A DNA stretch of 64,000 nucleotides from Paracoccaceae bacterium (lineage in GTDB: Bacteria > Pseudomonadota > Alphaproteobacteria > Rhodobacterales > Rhodobacteraceae), in NCBI GenBank assembly GCA_009773375.1, contig WRPH01000017.1, forward strand, positions 18,833 through 82,832, read 5' to 3'. Made by a program: the position numbers and the translations under genes. How positions within the stretch are numbered: the stretch's first letter is position 1; each line of letters opens with the position of its first letter. Below, piece after piece: positions 1-8,385 of this stretch. The notes beneath the pieces are model-generated. The model had not been told where the DNA came from and did no database searches. It worked only from the letters and a program-made list of their open reading frames with translations.

Positions 1-1
1 T

Positions 2-199
2 TATATGGCCGCTGAACCGGGGGCTTCGCCGTTTGTCACCGTGGGTTCGGCTGTGACCGAAGGCCAGACGGTGATGATCATCGAAGCCATGAAAACGATG
101 AACCACATCCCGGCTCAGCGCGCGGGTACGGTGAAGCGGATCCTTGTCGCCGATGGCAATGCCGTGGAATACGGCGCGCCGCTGATGATCATCGAGTAA
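2..199 (+). CDS. accB: Biotin carboxyl carrier protein of acetyl-CoA carboxylase, C-terminal part
   Basis: This is the 3' end of accB; the start lies outside the window. The 65 or so visible residues form a biotinyl domain with the hallmark EAMKTMN, whose lysine carries biotin. The protein shuttles the carboxyl group from biotin carboxylase to the carboxyltransferase in the first committed step of fatty-acid synthesis. The stop lies 4 bases before accC, so the two genes form an operon. The family assignment is firm because both the motif and the partner gene are present. Confidence 0.95.
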   Translation, partial: YMAAEPGASPFVTVGSAVTEGQTVMIIEAMKTMNHIPAQRAGTVKRILVADGNAVEYGAPLMIIE

Positions 200-203
200 G
201 CCG

Positions 204-1553
204 ATGTTTGAAAAAATCCTGATCGCCAACCGGGGCGAGATCGCCCTGCGTGTGATCCGCGCCTGCCAGGAGATGGGGATCAAATCGGTCGCCGTCCACT
301 CCACGGCAGACGCCGATGCGATGCATGTGCGGATGGCCGACGAATCTGTCTGCATCGGCCCCGCCTCGTCTACCGACAGCTACCTGTCGAAGGCTGCGAT
401 CATCTCGGCCTGCGAAATCACCGGCGCGCAGGCGGTGCATCCGGGCTATGGCTTCTTGTCGGAAAACGCCGCCTTCGCGCAGGCGCTGGAAGATCACGGC
501 ATCACCTTCATCGGCCCGAAGGCGGAGCATATCCGCATCATGGGCGACAAGATCACCGCCAAGGAAACCGCGAAAGCGCTGGGGATTCCGGTGGTTCCGG
601 GATCGGAAGGCGGCGTGGCGGATTTTGAATCCGCGATTGGCGTCGCGGCGGGCATCGGCTTTCCGGTGATCATCAAGGCCACGGCGGGTGGTGGTGGTCG
701 CGGCATGAAGGTGGCCAAGAACGCAGAAGAACTGGAAATTGCCTTCCGCACCGCGCGGGCGGAATCGAAGGCGGCGTTCGGCAACGACGAAGTCTATATC
801 GAGAAATACCTGCAAAAGCCGCGCCACATTGAAATTCAGGTGTTCGGCGATGGCAAGGGCAAGGCGGTGCATCTGGGGGAGCGCGATTGCAGCTTGCAGC
901 GCCGCCACCAGAAGGTGTTCGAGGAAGCCCCCGGCCCGTGTATCACCCCGGAAATGCGCGCCAGGATCGGCAAGGTTTGCGCCGATGCGGTCGCCAAGAT
1001 CAACTATATCGGCGCGGGCACCATCGAGTTTCTGTATGAAGACGGTGAGTTCTTCTTCATCGAGATGAACACCCGCCTGCAGGTGGAACACCCGGTCACC
1101 GAAGGCATCTTCGGGGTGGATCTGGTGCGCGAGCAGATCCGGGTTGCCGCCGGGATGGACATGTCGTTCACTCAGGACGAGCTGGAGATCAACGGGCACT
1201 GCATCGAGGTGCGGATCAACGCGGAAAAGCTGCCGAACTTCTCGCCCTGCCCCGGCAAGGTGCGGGTGTTCCATGCGCCGGGCGGTCTGGGTGTGCGGAT
1301 GGATTCGGCGCTGTATGGCGGCTATTCGATCCCGCCCTATTATGACAGTCTGATCGGCAAGCTGATCGTGCATGGCCGCGACCGGCCGGAAGCTTTGGCG
1401 CGGCTGAAGCGGGCCTTGGGCGAGCTGATCATCGACGGCATCGACACCTCGGTGCCGCTGTTCCACATGCTGCTGGCCGAGCCTGACATCCAGAACGGCG
1501 AATATAACATTCACTGGCTGGAAAAATGGCTGGCGGTGCAGTTCGGGACTTGA
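204..1553 (+). CDS. accC: Biotin carboxylase subunit of acetyl-CoA carboxylase
   Basis: The enzyme carries out ATP-dependent carboxylation of biotin on AccB using bicarbonate. The 449 residues match the usual length. Visible motifs are [10 protein letters not shown] (79-88), the ATP-grasp glycine loop GGGGRGMK (162-169) and [14 protein letters not shown] (287-300), which holds metal and bicarbonate contacts. The domain order is biotin carboxylase N-domain, ATP-grasp, C-domain. The ATG is 4 bases after the accB stop, implying one transcript. Two terminator hairpins follow the stop. No lesion was seen. Confidence 0.98.
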   Translation: MFEKILIANRGEIALRVIRACQEMGIKSVAVHSTADADAMHVRMADESVCIGPASSTDSYLSKAAIISACEITGAQAVHPGYGFLSENAAFAQALEDHGITFIGPKAEHIRIMGDKITAKETAKALGIPVVPGSEGGVADFESAIGVAAGIGFPVIIKATAGGGGRGMKVAKNAEELEIAFRTARAESKAAFGNDEVYIEKYLQKPRHIEIQVFGDGKGKAVHLGERDCSLQRRHQKVFEEAPGPCITPEMRARIGKVCADAVAKINYIGAGTIEFLYEDGEFFFIEMNTRLQVEHPVTEGIFGVDLVREQIRVAAGMDMSFTQDELEINGHCIEVRINAEKLPNFSPCPGKVRVFHAPGGLGVRMDSALYGGYSIPPYYDSLIGKLIVHGRDRPEALARLKRALGELIIDGIDTSVPLFHMLLAEPDIQNGEYNIHWLEKWLAVQFGT

Positions 1554-1555
1554 AT

Positions 1556-1577
1556 GGGCGCCTTCGGGCGCCCTTTT
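1556..1577 (+). terminator. Rho-independent terminator of accBC
   Basis: A perfect 7-bp stem (GGGCGCC / GGCGCCC) with a TTCG tetraloop starts two bases after the accC stop and is followed by TTTT. It is a textbook intrinsic terminator. Confidence 0.9.
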
Positions 1578-1579
1578 GA

Positions 1580-1605
1580 TTGGTCCCAACTCGGGACCAA
1601 TTTTT
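1580..1605 (+). terminator. Second terminator hairpin after accC, part of a repeated element
   Basis: An 8-bp stem (TTGGTCCC / GGGACCAA) with loop AACTC is followed by five T residues. The inner 17 bases recur exactly, on the opposite strand, after dnaE2 at 42304-42320. This hairpin therefore belongs to a dispersed element, described separately. Confidence 0.85.
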
Positions 1606-1662
1606 ATTGTTATATATCAAAATCTTGACCCTGCCGCGTTAAGGAAGATTTAACACTTTGGC
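1582..1662 (+). repeat. Dispersed intergenic element, copy 1 (terminator-promoter-like module)
   Basis: Reading 5' to 3' it contains the hairpin GGTCCC-AACTC-GGGACC, a T tract, TTATATA, TTGAC at 1625-1629 and TTAA-N7-TTAAC at 1639-1654. An ungapped alignment by eye with 42320 down to 42240 on the minus strand gives about 60 identities in 81 positions, including all 17 hairpin bases. It lies between accC and aat, where it would end accBC transcription and could start aat transcription. The promoter role is inferred. Confidence 0.75.
1639..1653 (+). promoter_or_regulatory. CtrA-type box upstream of aat (TTAA-N7-TTAA)
   Basis: TTAA at 1639-1642, seven bases, then TTAA at 1650-1653 followed by C. 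This matches the full alphaproteobacterial CtrA consensus. It sits 10 bases downstream of TTGACC (1625-1630), so a bound regulator would overlap a -10 region. The same arrangement recurs in the second copy of the element, which makes simple chance less likely. Function is not shown. Confidence 0.45.
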
Positions 1663-1766
1663 TGCCCCCCGGCTGGAATCCATCCCGGCCTGCGTATAGG
1701 GTGGCCACAGATTTCACTTTGCCCGACACTGGACCCCGACATGCGCCTGCGATTTGGCCCCCGGCC

Positions 1767-2480
1767 ATGACCTCCCCGCAGATCACCGCCGAAATCCTTC
1801 TGCGCGGCTATGCCATGGGGATTTTTCCGATGGCAGAGGGGCGCGAGGATGCCAAAATTCACTGGGTTGACCCGCAGCGGCGCGGGGTGTTTCCGCTGGA
1901 TCACTTCCATATCTCGCGCAGTCTTGCGCGGCATATCCTGCGGTCGGATTGGGTGATCCGCGTCAACAGCGATTTTGCGGGCGTGGTGGCAGGCTGTGCG
2001 GACCGGCCAGAGACATGGATCAATGCCGAGATTACCGCGCTGTATCTGGCGCTGCACCGCGCGGGTTTTGCGCATAGCCTTGAGGTCTGGGAAGGCAGCG
2101 AGCTGATCGGCGGGGTTTATGGCGTGACGCTTGGGGCGGCGTTTTTCGGCGAAAGCATGTTTTCGCGCCGCACCAATGCTTCAAAAACCGCGCTGGCCTG
2201 GCTGATTCATCGGCTGCGGGCGGGTGGGTTTTTGCTGTTTGATACCCAATTCCTGACGCCGCATCTGGCGTCTTTGGGTGCTGTGGAAATCAGCCGCGCC
2301 GAGTATCATCGCCGGTTGGAAAAGGCGTTGCAGGTGCAGGCGAGCTTTACCCCGGAAGGCTATCAGCCGTTGCCGTCATCGGTGGTGGCGTCTTCGGCGG
2401 GTGCCTCTTCGACCGGGGTTTCATCGACCTCGGGCAGCACTACGTCGGGCACATCGCAGCGCAGCACCCAGACATCATAG
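1767..2480 (+). CDS. aat: Leucyl/phenylalanyl-tRNA--protein transferase
   Basis: The enzyme adds Leu or Phe from aminoacyl-tRNA to proteins with N-terminal Arg or Lys, marking them for ClpS/ClpAP (N-end rule), in the cytoplasm. Typical family stretches are LLRGYAMGIFPMAEG near the N-terminus, GGVYGVTLG, FFGESMFSRRTNASKTAL and FDTQFLTPHLASLGA. I chose the ATG at 1767 because the family starts just before ITAEILLRGYAMG; an in-frame ATG at 1701 would add 22 unlikely residues. The last 35 or so residues are Ser/Thr-rich and lie antisense to the end of the DUF2155 gene, a 118-bp convergent overlap, so the tail may be non-functional read-through. Confidence 0.93.
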   Translation: MTSPQITAEILLRGYAMGIFPMAEGREDAKIHWVDPQRRGVFPLDHFHISRSLARHILRSDWVIRVNSDFAGVVAGCADRPETWINAEITALYLALHRAGFAHSLEVWEGSELIGGVYGVTLGAAFFGESMFSRRTNASKTALAWLIHRLRAGGFLLFDTQFLTPHLASLGAVEISRAEYHRRLEKALQVQASFTPEGYQPLPSSVVASSAGASSTGVSSTSGSTTSGTSQRSTQTS

Positions 2481-2797
2481 CGCGGGTGATCGAGTGCCGA
2501 CAGCGCCGGGCTGGAGGCGGTCATCCAGCCGTTGAACACCGGATTGGGCTTTGCAGAATCGAGCACGGTCAGATGCGCAAACGCCTCGGCTGCCGGGTTT
2601 TCCGGGTCGTAGCGGCAGGCATCCATCTGCACCGTCAATCGGCCCACGGTCTGCGATTGACCGTTGGACAGATCCATATCGGTGAGCGCGCCGGTGATCT
2701 TGTCAAGCAGGCGCAGCTTGGCGCCGGGGGCATCCTCGACGGCTTGCGCGGCAGCAGTATTGGCACAAAGCGCAAGGCAGACCAGCAACCGCTTCAT
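2363..2797 (-). CDS. DUF2155 domain-containing exported protein
   Basis: A 144-residue protein with a clear signal peptide (about residues 1-17, ending TAAAQA), so probably periplasmic. The core (about 28-115), with LRLLDKITG, VQMDACRY, FNGWMTASSPALSALDHPRYDVWVLRC, fits DUF2155, which in Rhodobacterales sits beside mlaD and the NDUFA12 gene. The acidic C-terminus is low complexity. Its ATG overlaps the mlaD stop (ATGA at 2794-2797), so the two are probably translationally coupled. The biochemical role is unknown. The 3' end overlaps convergent aat. Confidence 0.85.
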   Translation of the reverse strand: MKRLLVCLALCANTAAAQAVEDAPGAKLRLLDKITGALTDMDLSNGQSQTVGRLTVQMDACRYDPENPAAEAFAHLTVLDSAKPNPVFNGWMTASSPALSALDHPRYDVWVLRCDVPDVVLPEVDETPVEEAPAEDATTDDGNG

Positions 2798-3267
2798 GGT
2801 GCAGCCGGGGCCGCCGGATCGGGCGAGCCGCTGGAGGAGACGAATTTCATCAGCAGCGAGATCAGGCTGACCGAGCCTTGTGTATCTTCAATCTCGGCAC
2901 CGGGGGCGAGGTTATCGAGCGAGCCACCCGGTATCAGTTCGACAAAATTGCCGCCCAGCAGGCCCTCGGATGAGATCAGAATCGCGGAATCATCGGGCAG
3001 CTGGATGTTGTTGTAAATCGAGATGGTGGCATCGGCGAAAAAGGTCTGCGGGTTCAGCGTCAGCGAGGTGATGCTGCCGACCTTGACGCCGGCGAGGCGG
3101 ACATCAGAGCCTGCAGTGATGCCTTCGACTGAACGGAACGAGGCTTTCAACGGGTAGGTGCCGGCATCGGCGGTCAGGCCGGTGCCGCCCATGGCATAGG
3201 CCAGAAACCCGATGGCTGCGGCCAGAACCGCAGCCCCTGCCAGCACTTCTGCGCGATTTTCGGCCAT
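2794..3267 (-). CDS. mlaD: Outer-membrane lipid asymmetry protein MlaD (MCE domain)
   Basis: A substrate-binding subunit of the Mla phospholipid transport system. One N-terminal membrane helix (about residues 9-27) anchors it in the inner membrane. An MCE domain follows (about 35-115), with SVEGITAGSDVRLAGVKVGS and SSEGLLGGNFVELIPGG. The 157-residue length is usual. I chose the ATG at 3267 because it overlaps the stop of the upstream NDUFA12-like gene as TAATG. The other mla genes are not in this window. Confidence 0.92.
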   Translation of the reverse strand: MAENRAEVLAGAAVLAAAIGFLAYAMGGTGLTADAGTYPLKASFRSVEGITAGSDVRLAGVKVGSITSLTLNPQTFFADATISIYNNIQLPDDSAILISSEGLLGGNFVELIPGGSLDNLAPGAEIEDTQGSVSLISLLMKFVSSSGSPDPAAPAAP

Positions 3268-3641
3268 TATTCGGGCTGCCACGCCTCGTAATCGGTGCGC
3301 GCAACCGGGGTTGCGGCACGGATCGACCCGGCGGGCGCATAGGCGGCGCTGGTGCCGGTAAGGTTTTCCTGATGCGGCTTTTCCCAGGCCTTGTGCTTCA
3401 GCGGGGTCTTGGTCGGCGGATCATTCCAGGTGAAATGCAGCCAGCCGTGCCAATCGGGCGAAACGCGCGAGGCTTCGGATTCGCCGTTATAGATCACCCA
3501 GCGGCGTTTGGTGTCGGCGGTCTGGTAATAGATATTGCCCTGTTCATCCTCGCCGACCTTTTGGCCTTTGCGGGCGGTATAGATCTGGGTGCCCAGCGTT
3601 TGGCTGTTCCACCAGGTCAGAAGTCGCTTGAGGAAATACAT
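3267..3641 (-). CDS. NDUFA12-like accessory subunit of NADH:ubiquinone oxidoreductase
   Basis: A 124-residue protein of the NDUFA12/B17.2 family, a supernumerary complex I subunit kept in alphaproteobacteria. Characteristic stretches are [48 protein letters not shown] and [14 protein letters not shown]. The start is taken at the internal ATG (3641), giving the family-typical [12 protein letters not shown]; a start at 3659 would add six residues. The stop shares one base with the mlaD start. The nuo operon is elsewhere. Confidence 0.92.
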   Translation of the reverse strand: MYFLKRLLTWWNSQTLGTQIYTARKGQKVGEDEQGNIYYQTADTKRRWVIYNGESEASRVSPDWHGWLHFTWNDPPTKTPLKHKAWEKPHQENLTGTSAAYAPAGSIRAATPVARTDYEAWQPE

Positions 3642-3692
3642 CAGGGCCTCCGGGATCATTTGCCCTGATATGGCGGAAAGGGGCGGAAAGGT

Positions 3693-5450
3693 CTAGGGGG
3701 GGCTTGCGGCTCTGGCCGCTTTCCGCGCGGCAATATCGGCCAAATTCGGCATAAGATCAGCGGCCTCGCGGCAAACCAGTGCGCCTTCGGCGGCAAGCTG
3801 CGCGCCGACGTCCTGCGGCAGGCTGGTGTTGGAGCCTTCGGGGATCTGGTTGAGCCGCCCGCCGATCAGAATGGGGGTGTCGAGCCCGGCCCGCTGGAGC
3901 CCTTCGCGCAGGGTCTGGTAGTAGGAAAGTGCGACGCCGTTGTAGGTGGAAATCGCGATAGCGTCGGGGCTGTGCTGTTGGGTCAGCGCGATCAGCCGGT
4001 CGGGGTCGGTGGAGGTGCCGCCGTCAAGTGCGGTGGCGCCAAGCCGGTGCAGCATCTCGTCGATCAGCATTTTGCCGTGTTCGTGGACATCGGAGGTGGC
4101 GACCAGCACGCGCAGGCCGGGGGTGGCGGTAGGGTTCGGGCCAAGTGCTGCCAGCGCCAGTTCGGCGATTTCGTGCAGGATGGTGGCGGGGATGACCGGC
4201 AGGCGGCCGCCCATCGCGCGCGGATCGGGGGTGCCCGCGCCGTAAGCGGCCTCGATGCGGCGGCCGCCCATGCGGCGCAGGGCCAGCAGCACCTCGAACG
4301 CGTCGGCGGTGTCGATGCCCGCCTCGGCCAGCCCGTGCCAGAGGGCGGCGCGAAACCGCCCTGCCCCGTCGCGCAGTCTGGCAGTTTGGGTGGTGACGGC
4401 GGCGGGGTCGATCAGCGGTTGCCAAGTGGCGGCCAGCTCGATCAGGCGACCGGCGAACAACTGCGCTTCGATCACCTCGTCGATTTCCGGGATGCGCTGG
4501 TTTTCGGTGACGGGCACCGGGTTGATGGCGTGGCCGGTGGGGGCGAGGCGTTGGCCCAGCGCATCGACCAGCAGATAAGCCGACAGTGCCGCCCAGTTTT
4601 GCGACGGCGTGCCGCGATAAGAGGTGGTGTTGCCATAGATCATCGTGCCGGGGGCAGCGCCTTCGGCGGCCAAGGCTTGCTGAAAGGCCAGCCGGTTCAG
4701 CGGGTCGCTGAAGTGGTGGCCGAAGGCATGGCCGATCGGTGCGCCAATCAGCGCGGCGATGTCGCGCTCGACCAGAATCATCCCCAAGGCGTTGGCGAGG
4801 TCGGTGAATTGCGCGGCAAAACCGTCGTCGATGTTGGAGTGGATCAGAACGGGCGTGGCTTGGGCGGCGATCAGGCCGAGGGCCGTGACGGTGGCGCGGG
4901 TGGCCTCGATATCGTCATCATGGCCGGGGACGCGGAAGGTGAAATACTGGCCGAGGTTGCCGATGGCCGTCGCTCCGGCGGTGAGGGCGGCTTGGGTGTT
5001 TTCCAAGGCGGCAGGAAAGCCGAGGACGAAATCGCCGAAATGGGCGGCGACGGGGGCGGCGTTGGCGAGGCTTACGAAATCCTCGACCGTGGGCAGAATC
5101 ATCCCGGTGCCGCGTTGAGCGCGGGCACGGATGGCGCGGGGCAGCGCCATCGACCAATCGAGGCAGAGGCCGTAGCGGTCGAGCCTTGTGCCTTGGGCAT
5201 CACAAGCGGCCCAGATATCATGATAGGCGCGGATGCTTTTGGTGGGGTCGCGGTAACCGATCTGGGCGTGCTGCATCACCCGGCCCTGCGCCATCGCGGT
5301 GCGTTTGTAATCGAGTTCGGATGCTGTGGCGTAATGGCTGAGAAAGGCGGAGGGGCCGGTCTGCCATGTGGCGGCCGAGGCACGGCCTTCGGCCAGCAGG
5401 TCGGCGGCTTTCGGCAGGTCGGGTTCGGGGAGGAGATCGCTGCGGTTCAT
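3693..5450 (-). CDS. Cobalamin-binding, methylaspartate-mutase-like protein
   Basis: A 585-residue protein whose C-terminal domain (from about residue 445) looks like a B12-binding Rossmann domain. It has DVHEHG, matching the DxHxxG signature with its cobalt-ligating histidine, then AISTYNG and LIGGR. The longer N-terminal part has glycine- and alanine-rich alternating segments (FGDFVLGFPAALENTQAALTAGATAIGNLGQYF) and resembles the TIM-barrel component of glutamate mutase. That would make it a fusion of catalytic and B12-binding parts. The substrate is unknown, and the mutase assignment of the N-terminal part is tentative; the B12-binding part is well supported. Two dyad elements lie upstream. 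Confidence 0.7.
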   Translation of the reverse strand: MNRSDLLPEPDLPKAADLLAEGRASAATWQTGPSAFLSHYATASELDYKRTAMAQGRVMQHAQIGYRDPTKSIRAYHDIWAACDAQGTRLDRYGLCLDWSMALPRAIRARAQRGTGMILPTVEDFVSLANAAPVAAHFGDFVLGFPAALENTQAALTAGATAIGNLGQYFTFRVPGHDDDIEATRATVTALGLIAAQATPVLIHSNIDDGFAAQFTDLANALGMILVERDIAALIGAPIGHAFGHHFSDPLNRLAFQQALAAEGAAPGTMIYGNTTSYRGTPSQNWAALSAYLLVDALGQRLAPTGHAINPVPVTENQRIPEIDEVIEAQLFAGRLIELAATWQPLIDPAAVTTQTARLRDGAGRFRAALWHGLAEAGIDTADAFEVLLALRRMGGRRIEAAYGAGTPDPRAMGGRLPVIPATILHEIAELALAALGPNPTATPGLRVLVATSDVHEHGKMLIDEMLHRLGATALDGGTSTDPDRLIALTQQHSPDAIAISTYNGVALSYYQTLREGLQRAGLDTPILIGGRLNQIPEGSNTSLPQDVGAQLAAEGALVCREAADLMPNLADIAARKAARAASPP

Positions 5451-5493
5451 GGGCGGGATGATCCGCCAAGGCGTTGGAAAGGTCTAGAACGTA

Positions 5494-5527
5494 TTGCATC
5501 TGATCGGGTTCCGCCGATCAGACGCAA
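5494..5527. promoter_or_regulatory. Imperfect 14-bp inverted repeat upstream of the cobalamin-binding gene
   Basis: Two 14-base arms (13 of 14 pairs) flank GTTCCG, with core CTGATCGG / CCGATCAG. It lies 44-77 bp upstream of the minus-strand start codon at 5450. No T tract follows on the minus strand, so a leader hairpin or operator is more plausible than a terminator. Function is inferred from position only. Confidence 0.4.
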
Positions 5528-5554
5528 CAGTCACAGGCAGATCTTGTCTTGGAC

Positions 5555-5583
5555 TTCCTTCAATCTGAATCAGATTGAAGGAA
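5555..5583. promoter_or_regulatory. Perfect 29-bp palindrome between the small unknown gene and the cobalamin gene
   Basis: Arms of 14 bases (TTCCTTCAATCTGA and its complement) surround a single central A. It begins 8 bases past the stop of the minus-strand gene at 5591. With a one-base centre it suits a dimeric DNA-binding protein or a cruciform better than an RNA terminator, and no T tract is present. It contains one GANTC site. Confidence 0.45.
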
Positions 5584-5590
5584 ATCCGCT

Positions 5591-6100
5591 TTAGGGCTGT
5601 TGCGCGGCGGGGTCGGCGTGGCGCAGGTAAGCCGCCAGTTGCGGGCGCGGTGCGTAGATTTGCAGCACTTCGCCCTGCGGATCGAGGATCACGAAGGTGC
5701 CCTCAGCCTGCATTGCGGCATGCAACTGGGCACGGCTGCCCGCGTCGATATGGGCGCGGCAGGTCTCCAGCAGGTCATGCTTGGCGAGCGCACGCATCCG
5801 CAGCGGCGTGTTGCGCCACCAGCCGCTGAAGCGGTCAGGCTCGGCCGGGCTATAAGCGGCACGCGAGGGCTTCACGGCGGGCGTTTCGTAAAGTTGCACG
5901 ACCGCTACCGCGCAGCCATCGTCCGCGTGGGCGATGCTGGACAGGGCGCGACCGAAGGCGGCGCGATCCTTGAACACCGCTTCGGCATAACCGGGATCGC
6001 GGGCAAGGATGGTTTGGTGCAGCAGATACCACGGGTTCATGCCGGTCATCAGAAAGGCCAGAATGGCAAAACCCATCATCGCGGTCAGCAAGGTACGCAT
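5591..6100 (-). CDS. Conserved-looking hypothetical protein with N-terminal membrane anchor
   Basis: 169 residues. A hydrophobic N-terminus (about residues 5-22, LLTAMMGFAILAFLMTG) suggests a signal anchor. The rest is soluble, with two cysteines (DDGCAVAVV and LETCRAH) and a C-terminal stretch EGTFVILDPQGEVLQIYAPRPQ that looks like a beta-rich end. I do not recognise the family. It is on the same strand as the cobalamin gene but separated by a palindrome, and it lies downstream of the clpX terminator, so it is probably transcribed alone. Confidence 0.6.
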   Translation of the reverse strand: MRTLLTAMMGFAILAFLMTGMNPWYLLHQTILARDPGYAEAVFKDRAAFGRALSSIAHADDGCAVAVVQLYETPAVKPSRAAYSPAEPDRFSGWWRNTPLRMRALAKHDLLETCRAHIDAGSRAQLHAAMQAEGTFVILDPQGEVLQIYAPRPQLAAYLRHADPAAQQP

Positions 6101-6155
6101 TTTGCAATTACCACTAAAAACAAAAGGTTATTGGAAGTTTCTCTGGCTTCTTATG

Positions 6156-6181
6156 AAAAAGGGCGGGCAATCTGCCCGCCC
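6156..6181 (-). terminator. Intrinsic terminator of clpX
   Basis: A 9-bp perfect stem (GGGCGGGCA / TGCCCGCCC) with a 3-base loop is followed on the minus strand by TTTTT. It lies just past the clpX stop at 6204. Confidence 0.88.
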
Positions 6182-6203
6182 CTGTTTTTAGAACAAATCA
6201 AGA

Positions 6204-7469
6204 TCAACCCGCCGTCGCAGGTTCTTTCTTCTTGGCTTCGGTATGCACCAGCAGGGGCGCGGCACCTTTGTTGACGGCCTCTTCATTCACCACGACTTCT
6301 TCGACATCATCCATGCCGGGCAGTTCGAACATGGTGTTCAGCAAGATGCTTTCCATGATCGAGCGCAGCCCCCGCGCGCCGGTTTTGCGCTTGATGGCGC
6401 GTTTGGCGATGGCGGTCAGCGCATCGGGGGTGAAGGTCAGCTTGGTGCCTTCGATGTCAAACAGCCGCTGATATTGCTTGACCAGAGCGTTCTTCGGCTC
6501 GGTCAGGATGGTGATCAGCGCGGCCTCGTCCAGATCGGTCAGGGTGGCAATCACCGGCAGACGGCCAACGAATTCCGGGATCAGGCCGAATTTCAGCAGA
6601 TCTTCGGGTTCGAGTTCCTGGAACAATTCGCCCGCACCGCGTGCATCGGGGTCTTTTACCTCGGCACCAAAGCCGATGGCGGAACCCTTGCCGCGCTGCG
6701 CGATGATCTTTTCAAGCCCCGAGAAAGCGCCACCGCAGATGAACAGGATGTTGGTGGTATCCACTTGCAGGAATTCCTGCTGCGGATGCTTGCGGCCGCC
6801 CTGCGGCGGAACCGATGCCACAGTGCCTTCCATGATCTTGAGCAGTGCCTGCTGCACGCCTTCGCCCGACACGTCGCGGGTGATCGACGGGTTGTCAGAC
6901 TTGCGGGTGATCTTGTCGACCTCGTCAATATAGACGATGCCGCGCTGCGCCCGTTCGACGTTGTATTCCGACGCCTGCAACAGCTTGAGGATGATGTTTT
7001 CCACGTCTTCGCCGACATAACCGGCTTCGGTCAGGGTGGTGGCATCGGCCATGGTAAACGGCACGTCGAGAATCCGCGCCAGCGTTTGCGCCAGCAAGGT
7101 CTTGCCGCAGCCGGTGGGGCCGATCAGCAGGATGTTGGATTTCGACAGTTCAATGTCGGTCTTGGAGGCGTGGTTCAGCCGTTTGTAGTGGTTATGCACC
7201 GCAACCGACAACACGCGCTTGGCATGCACCTGACCGATGACGTAATCGTCCAGCACCTTGCAGATATCGCGCGGCGTTGGCACGCCGTCGGTGGTTTTCA
7301 GCCCCGTGGTCTTGGTTTCCTCGCGGATGATGTCCATGCACAGCTCGACACATTCATCACAGATGAAAACGGTCGGACCGGCGATCAGCTTGCGCACCTC
7401 GTGCTGGCTTTTACCGCAGAAGGAACAGTAAAGCGTGTTCTTGCTGTCGCTGCCGGAATTGTTCGCCAT
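6204..7469 (-). CDS. clpX: ATP-dependent Clp protease ATP-binding subunit ClpX
   Basis: The AAA+ unfoldase that feeds substrates to ClpP. The N-terminal zinc-binding domain has Cys15, Cys18, Cys37 and Cys40 (CSFC...CDEC). Walker A is GPTGCGKT (117-124) and Walker B lies in [10 protein letters not shown]. Its 421 residues match the family. I chose the ATG at 7469, preceded by AGAGGA; the ORF continues upstream but that extension lacks family character. clpP lies 117 bp upstream on the same strand, the standard clpP-clpX order. Confidence 0.98.
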   Translation of the reverse strand: MANNSGSDSKNTLYCSFCGKSQHEVRKLIAGPTVFICDECVELCMDIIREETKTTGLKTTDGVPTPRDICKVLDDYVIGQVHAKRVLSVAVHNHYKRLNHASKTDIELSKSNILLIGPTGCGKTLLAQTLARILDVPFTMADATTLTEAGYVGEDVENIILKLLQASEYNVERAQRGIVYIDEVDKITRKSDNPSITRDVSGEGVQQALLKIMEGTVASVPPQGGRKHPQQEFLQVDTTNILFICGGAFSGLEKIIAQRGKGSAIGFGAEVKDPDARGAGELFQELEPEDLLKFGLIPEFVGRLPVIATLTDLDEAALITILTEPKNALVKQYQRLFDIEGTKLTFTPDALTAIAKRAIKRKTGARGLRSIMESILLNTMFELPGMDDVEEVVVNEEAVNKGAAPLLVHTEAKKKEPATAG

Positions 7470-7586
7470 GGGTATCCTCTGCCCTGCGCCCGTCGGGGGC
7501 GTTTGAGGGAAGTGTAGGCCAAGGCCCAAACCTCCACAATCCGAAAGTGCCCCCGAACCGATCATCGCCGAGCCGGGGGCAAAGGG

Positions 7587-8216
7587 TTATTTCACCTCGT
7601 CAACCTTGCCACGGCTTTCGAGAATTTCGTCGATCAGGCCCCAGGATTTGGCATCCTCGGCGGACATGAAATTATCCCGCTCCAGCGCGGCCTCGACGGT
7701 GGCGTAGTCATTGCCGGTGTGCTTGACGTAGATTTCGTTCAGGCGACGCTTGAGCTTTTCAGTCTCGCGCGCGTGGATCATGATATCGGTGGCCTGCCCC
7801 TGATAGCCGCCGGAGGGCTGGTGGACCATGACGCGAGAGTTCGGCAGCGAGAAGCGCATGCCCTTTTCGCCAGCGGTCAGCAGCAGGCTGCCCATGGAGG
7901 CTGCCTGACCGATGACCAGCGTGGACACCTTGGGGCGGATATACTGCATGGTGTCGTAGATCGACAGGCCAGAGGTGACGACGCCACCCGGCGAGTTGAT
8001 ATACATCGCGATTTCCTTGGAGGGATTCTCTGCCTCAAGGAACAGCAGCTGGGCGCAGATCAGCGACGACATGCCGTCGTGCACCGGGCCTGCAAGGAAA
8101 ATGATGCGTTCTTTCAGCATACGGCTGAAAATATCATAGGCCCGCTCGCCGCGGCTGGTCTGTTCGACCACCATCGGCACGAGCGTATTCATATAGAAGT
8201 CAACGGGATCGCGCAT
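7587..8216 (-). CDS. clpP: ATP-dependent Clp protease proteolytic subunit ClpP
   Basis: A serine peptidase that forms the double-heptamer barrel used by ClpX and ClpA. The catalytic triad is visible as Ser107 (GQAASMGS), His132 (VMVHQPSGG) and Asp181 ([11 protein letters not shown]). Its 209 residues are the family length. It lies upstream of clpX on the same strand. A start at the internal ATG (residue 9) is possible but would shorten the N-terminal loops. Confidence 0.98.
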   Translation of the reverse strand: MRDPVDFYMNTLVPMVVEQTSRGERAYDIFSRMLKERIIFLAGPVHDGMSSLICAQLLFLEAENPSKEIAMYINSPGGVVTSGLSIYDTMQYIRPKVSTLVIGQAASMGSLLLTAGEKGMRFSLPNSRVMVHQPSGGYQGQATDIMIHARETEKLKRRLNEIYVKHTGNDYATVEAALERDNFMSAEDAKSWGLIDEILESRGKVDEVK

Positions 8217-8385
8217 GGAAACCTGCCTGTTGGTCCGTGGAAGTGGTTTTATCGCCGGATACTTTACCGAGTCTTAGTGTCGCGCGCCGGGGGGTGCAAG
8301 GGCAGGTCGGCGCATTGGCAGTGCTGGGGCCGCTTTGGTTGGGTCTAACCGAAGCTAGGTGAACAGTTGGTTAAGACAAGCCGGA

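Noticed and set aside
189..1589. 466-codon open frame opposite accC
   Set aside because: Shadow of accC: Arg/His-rich composition without fold pattern; high GC leaves antisense frames open.
5450..5590. Cobalamin riboswitch before the B12-binding gene
   Set aside because: The leader is too short and lacks the conserved B12-box; only simple dyads are present.
3972..5594. 540-codon open frame opposite the cobalamin gene
   Set aside because: Gly/Gln/Val-rich antisense of a well-supported gene; no motif.
6243..7517. 424-codon open frame opposite clpX
   Set aside because: Exact antisense of clpX with no recognisable protein character.
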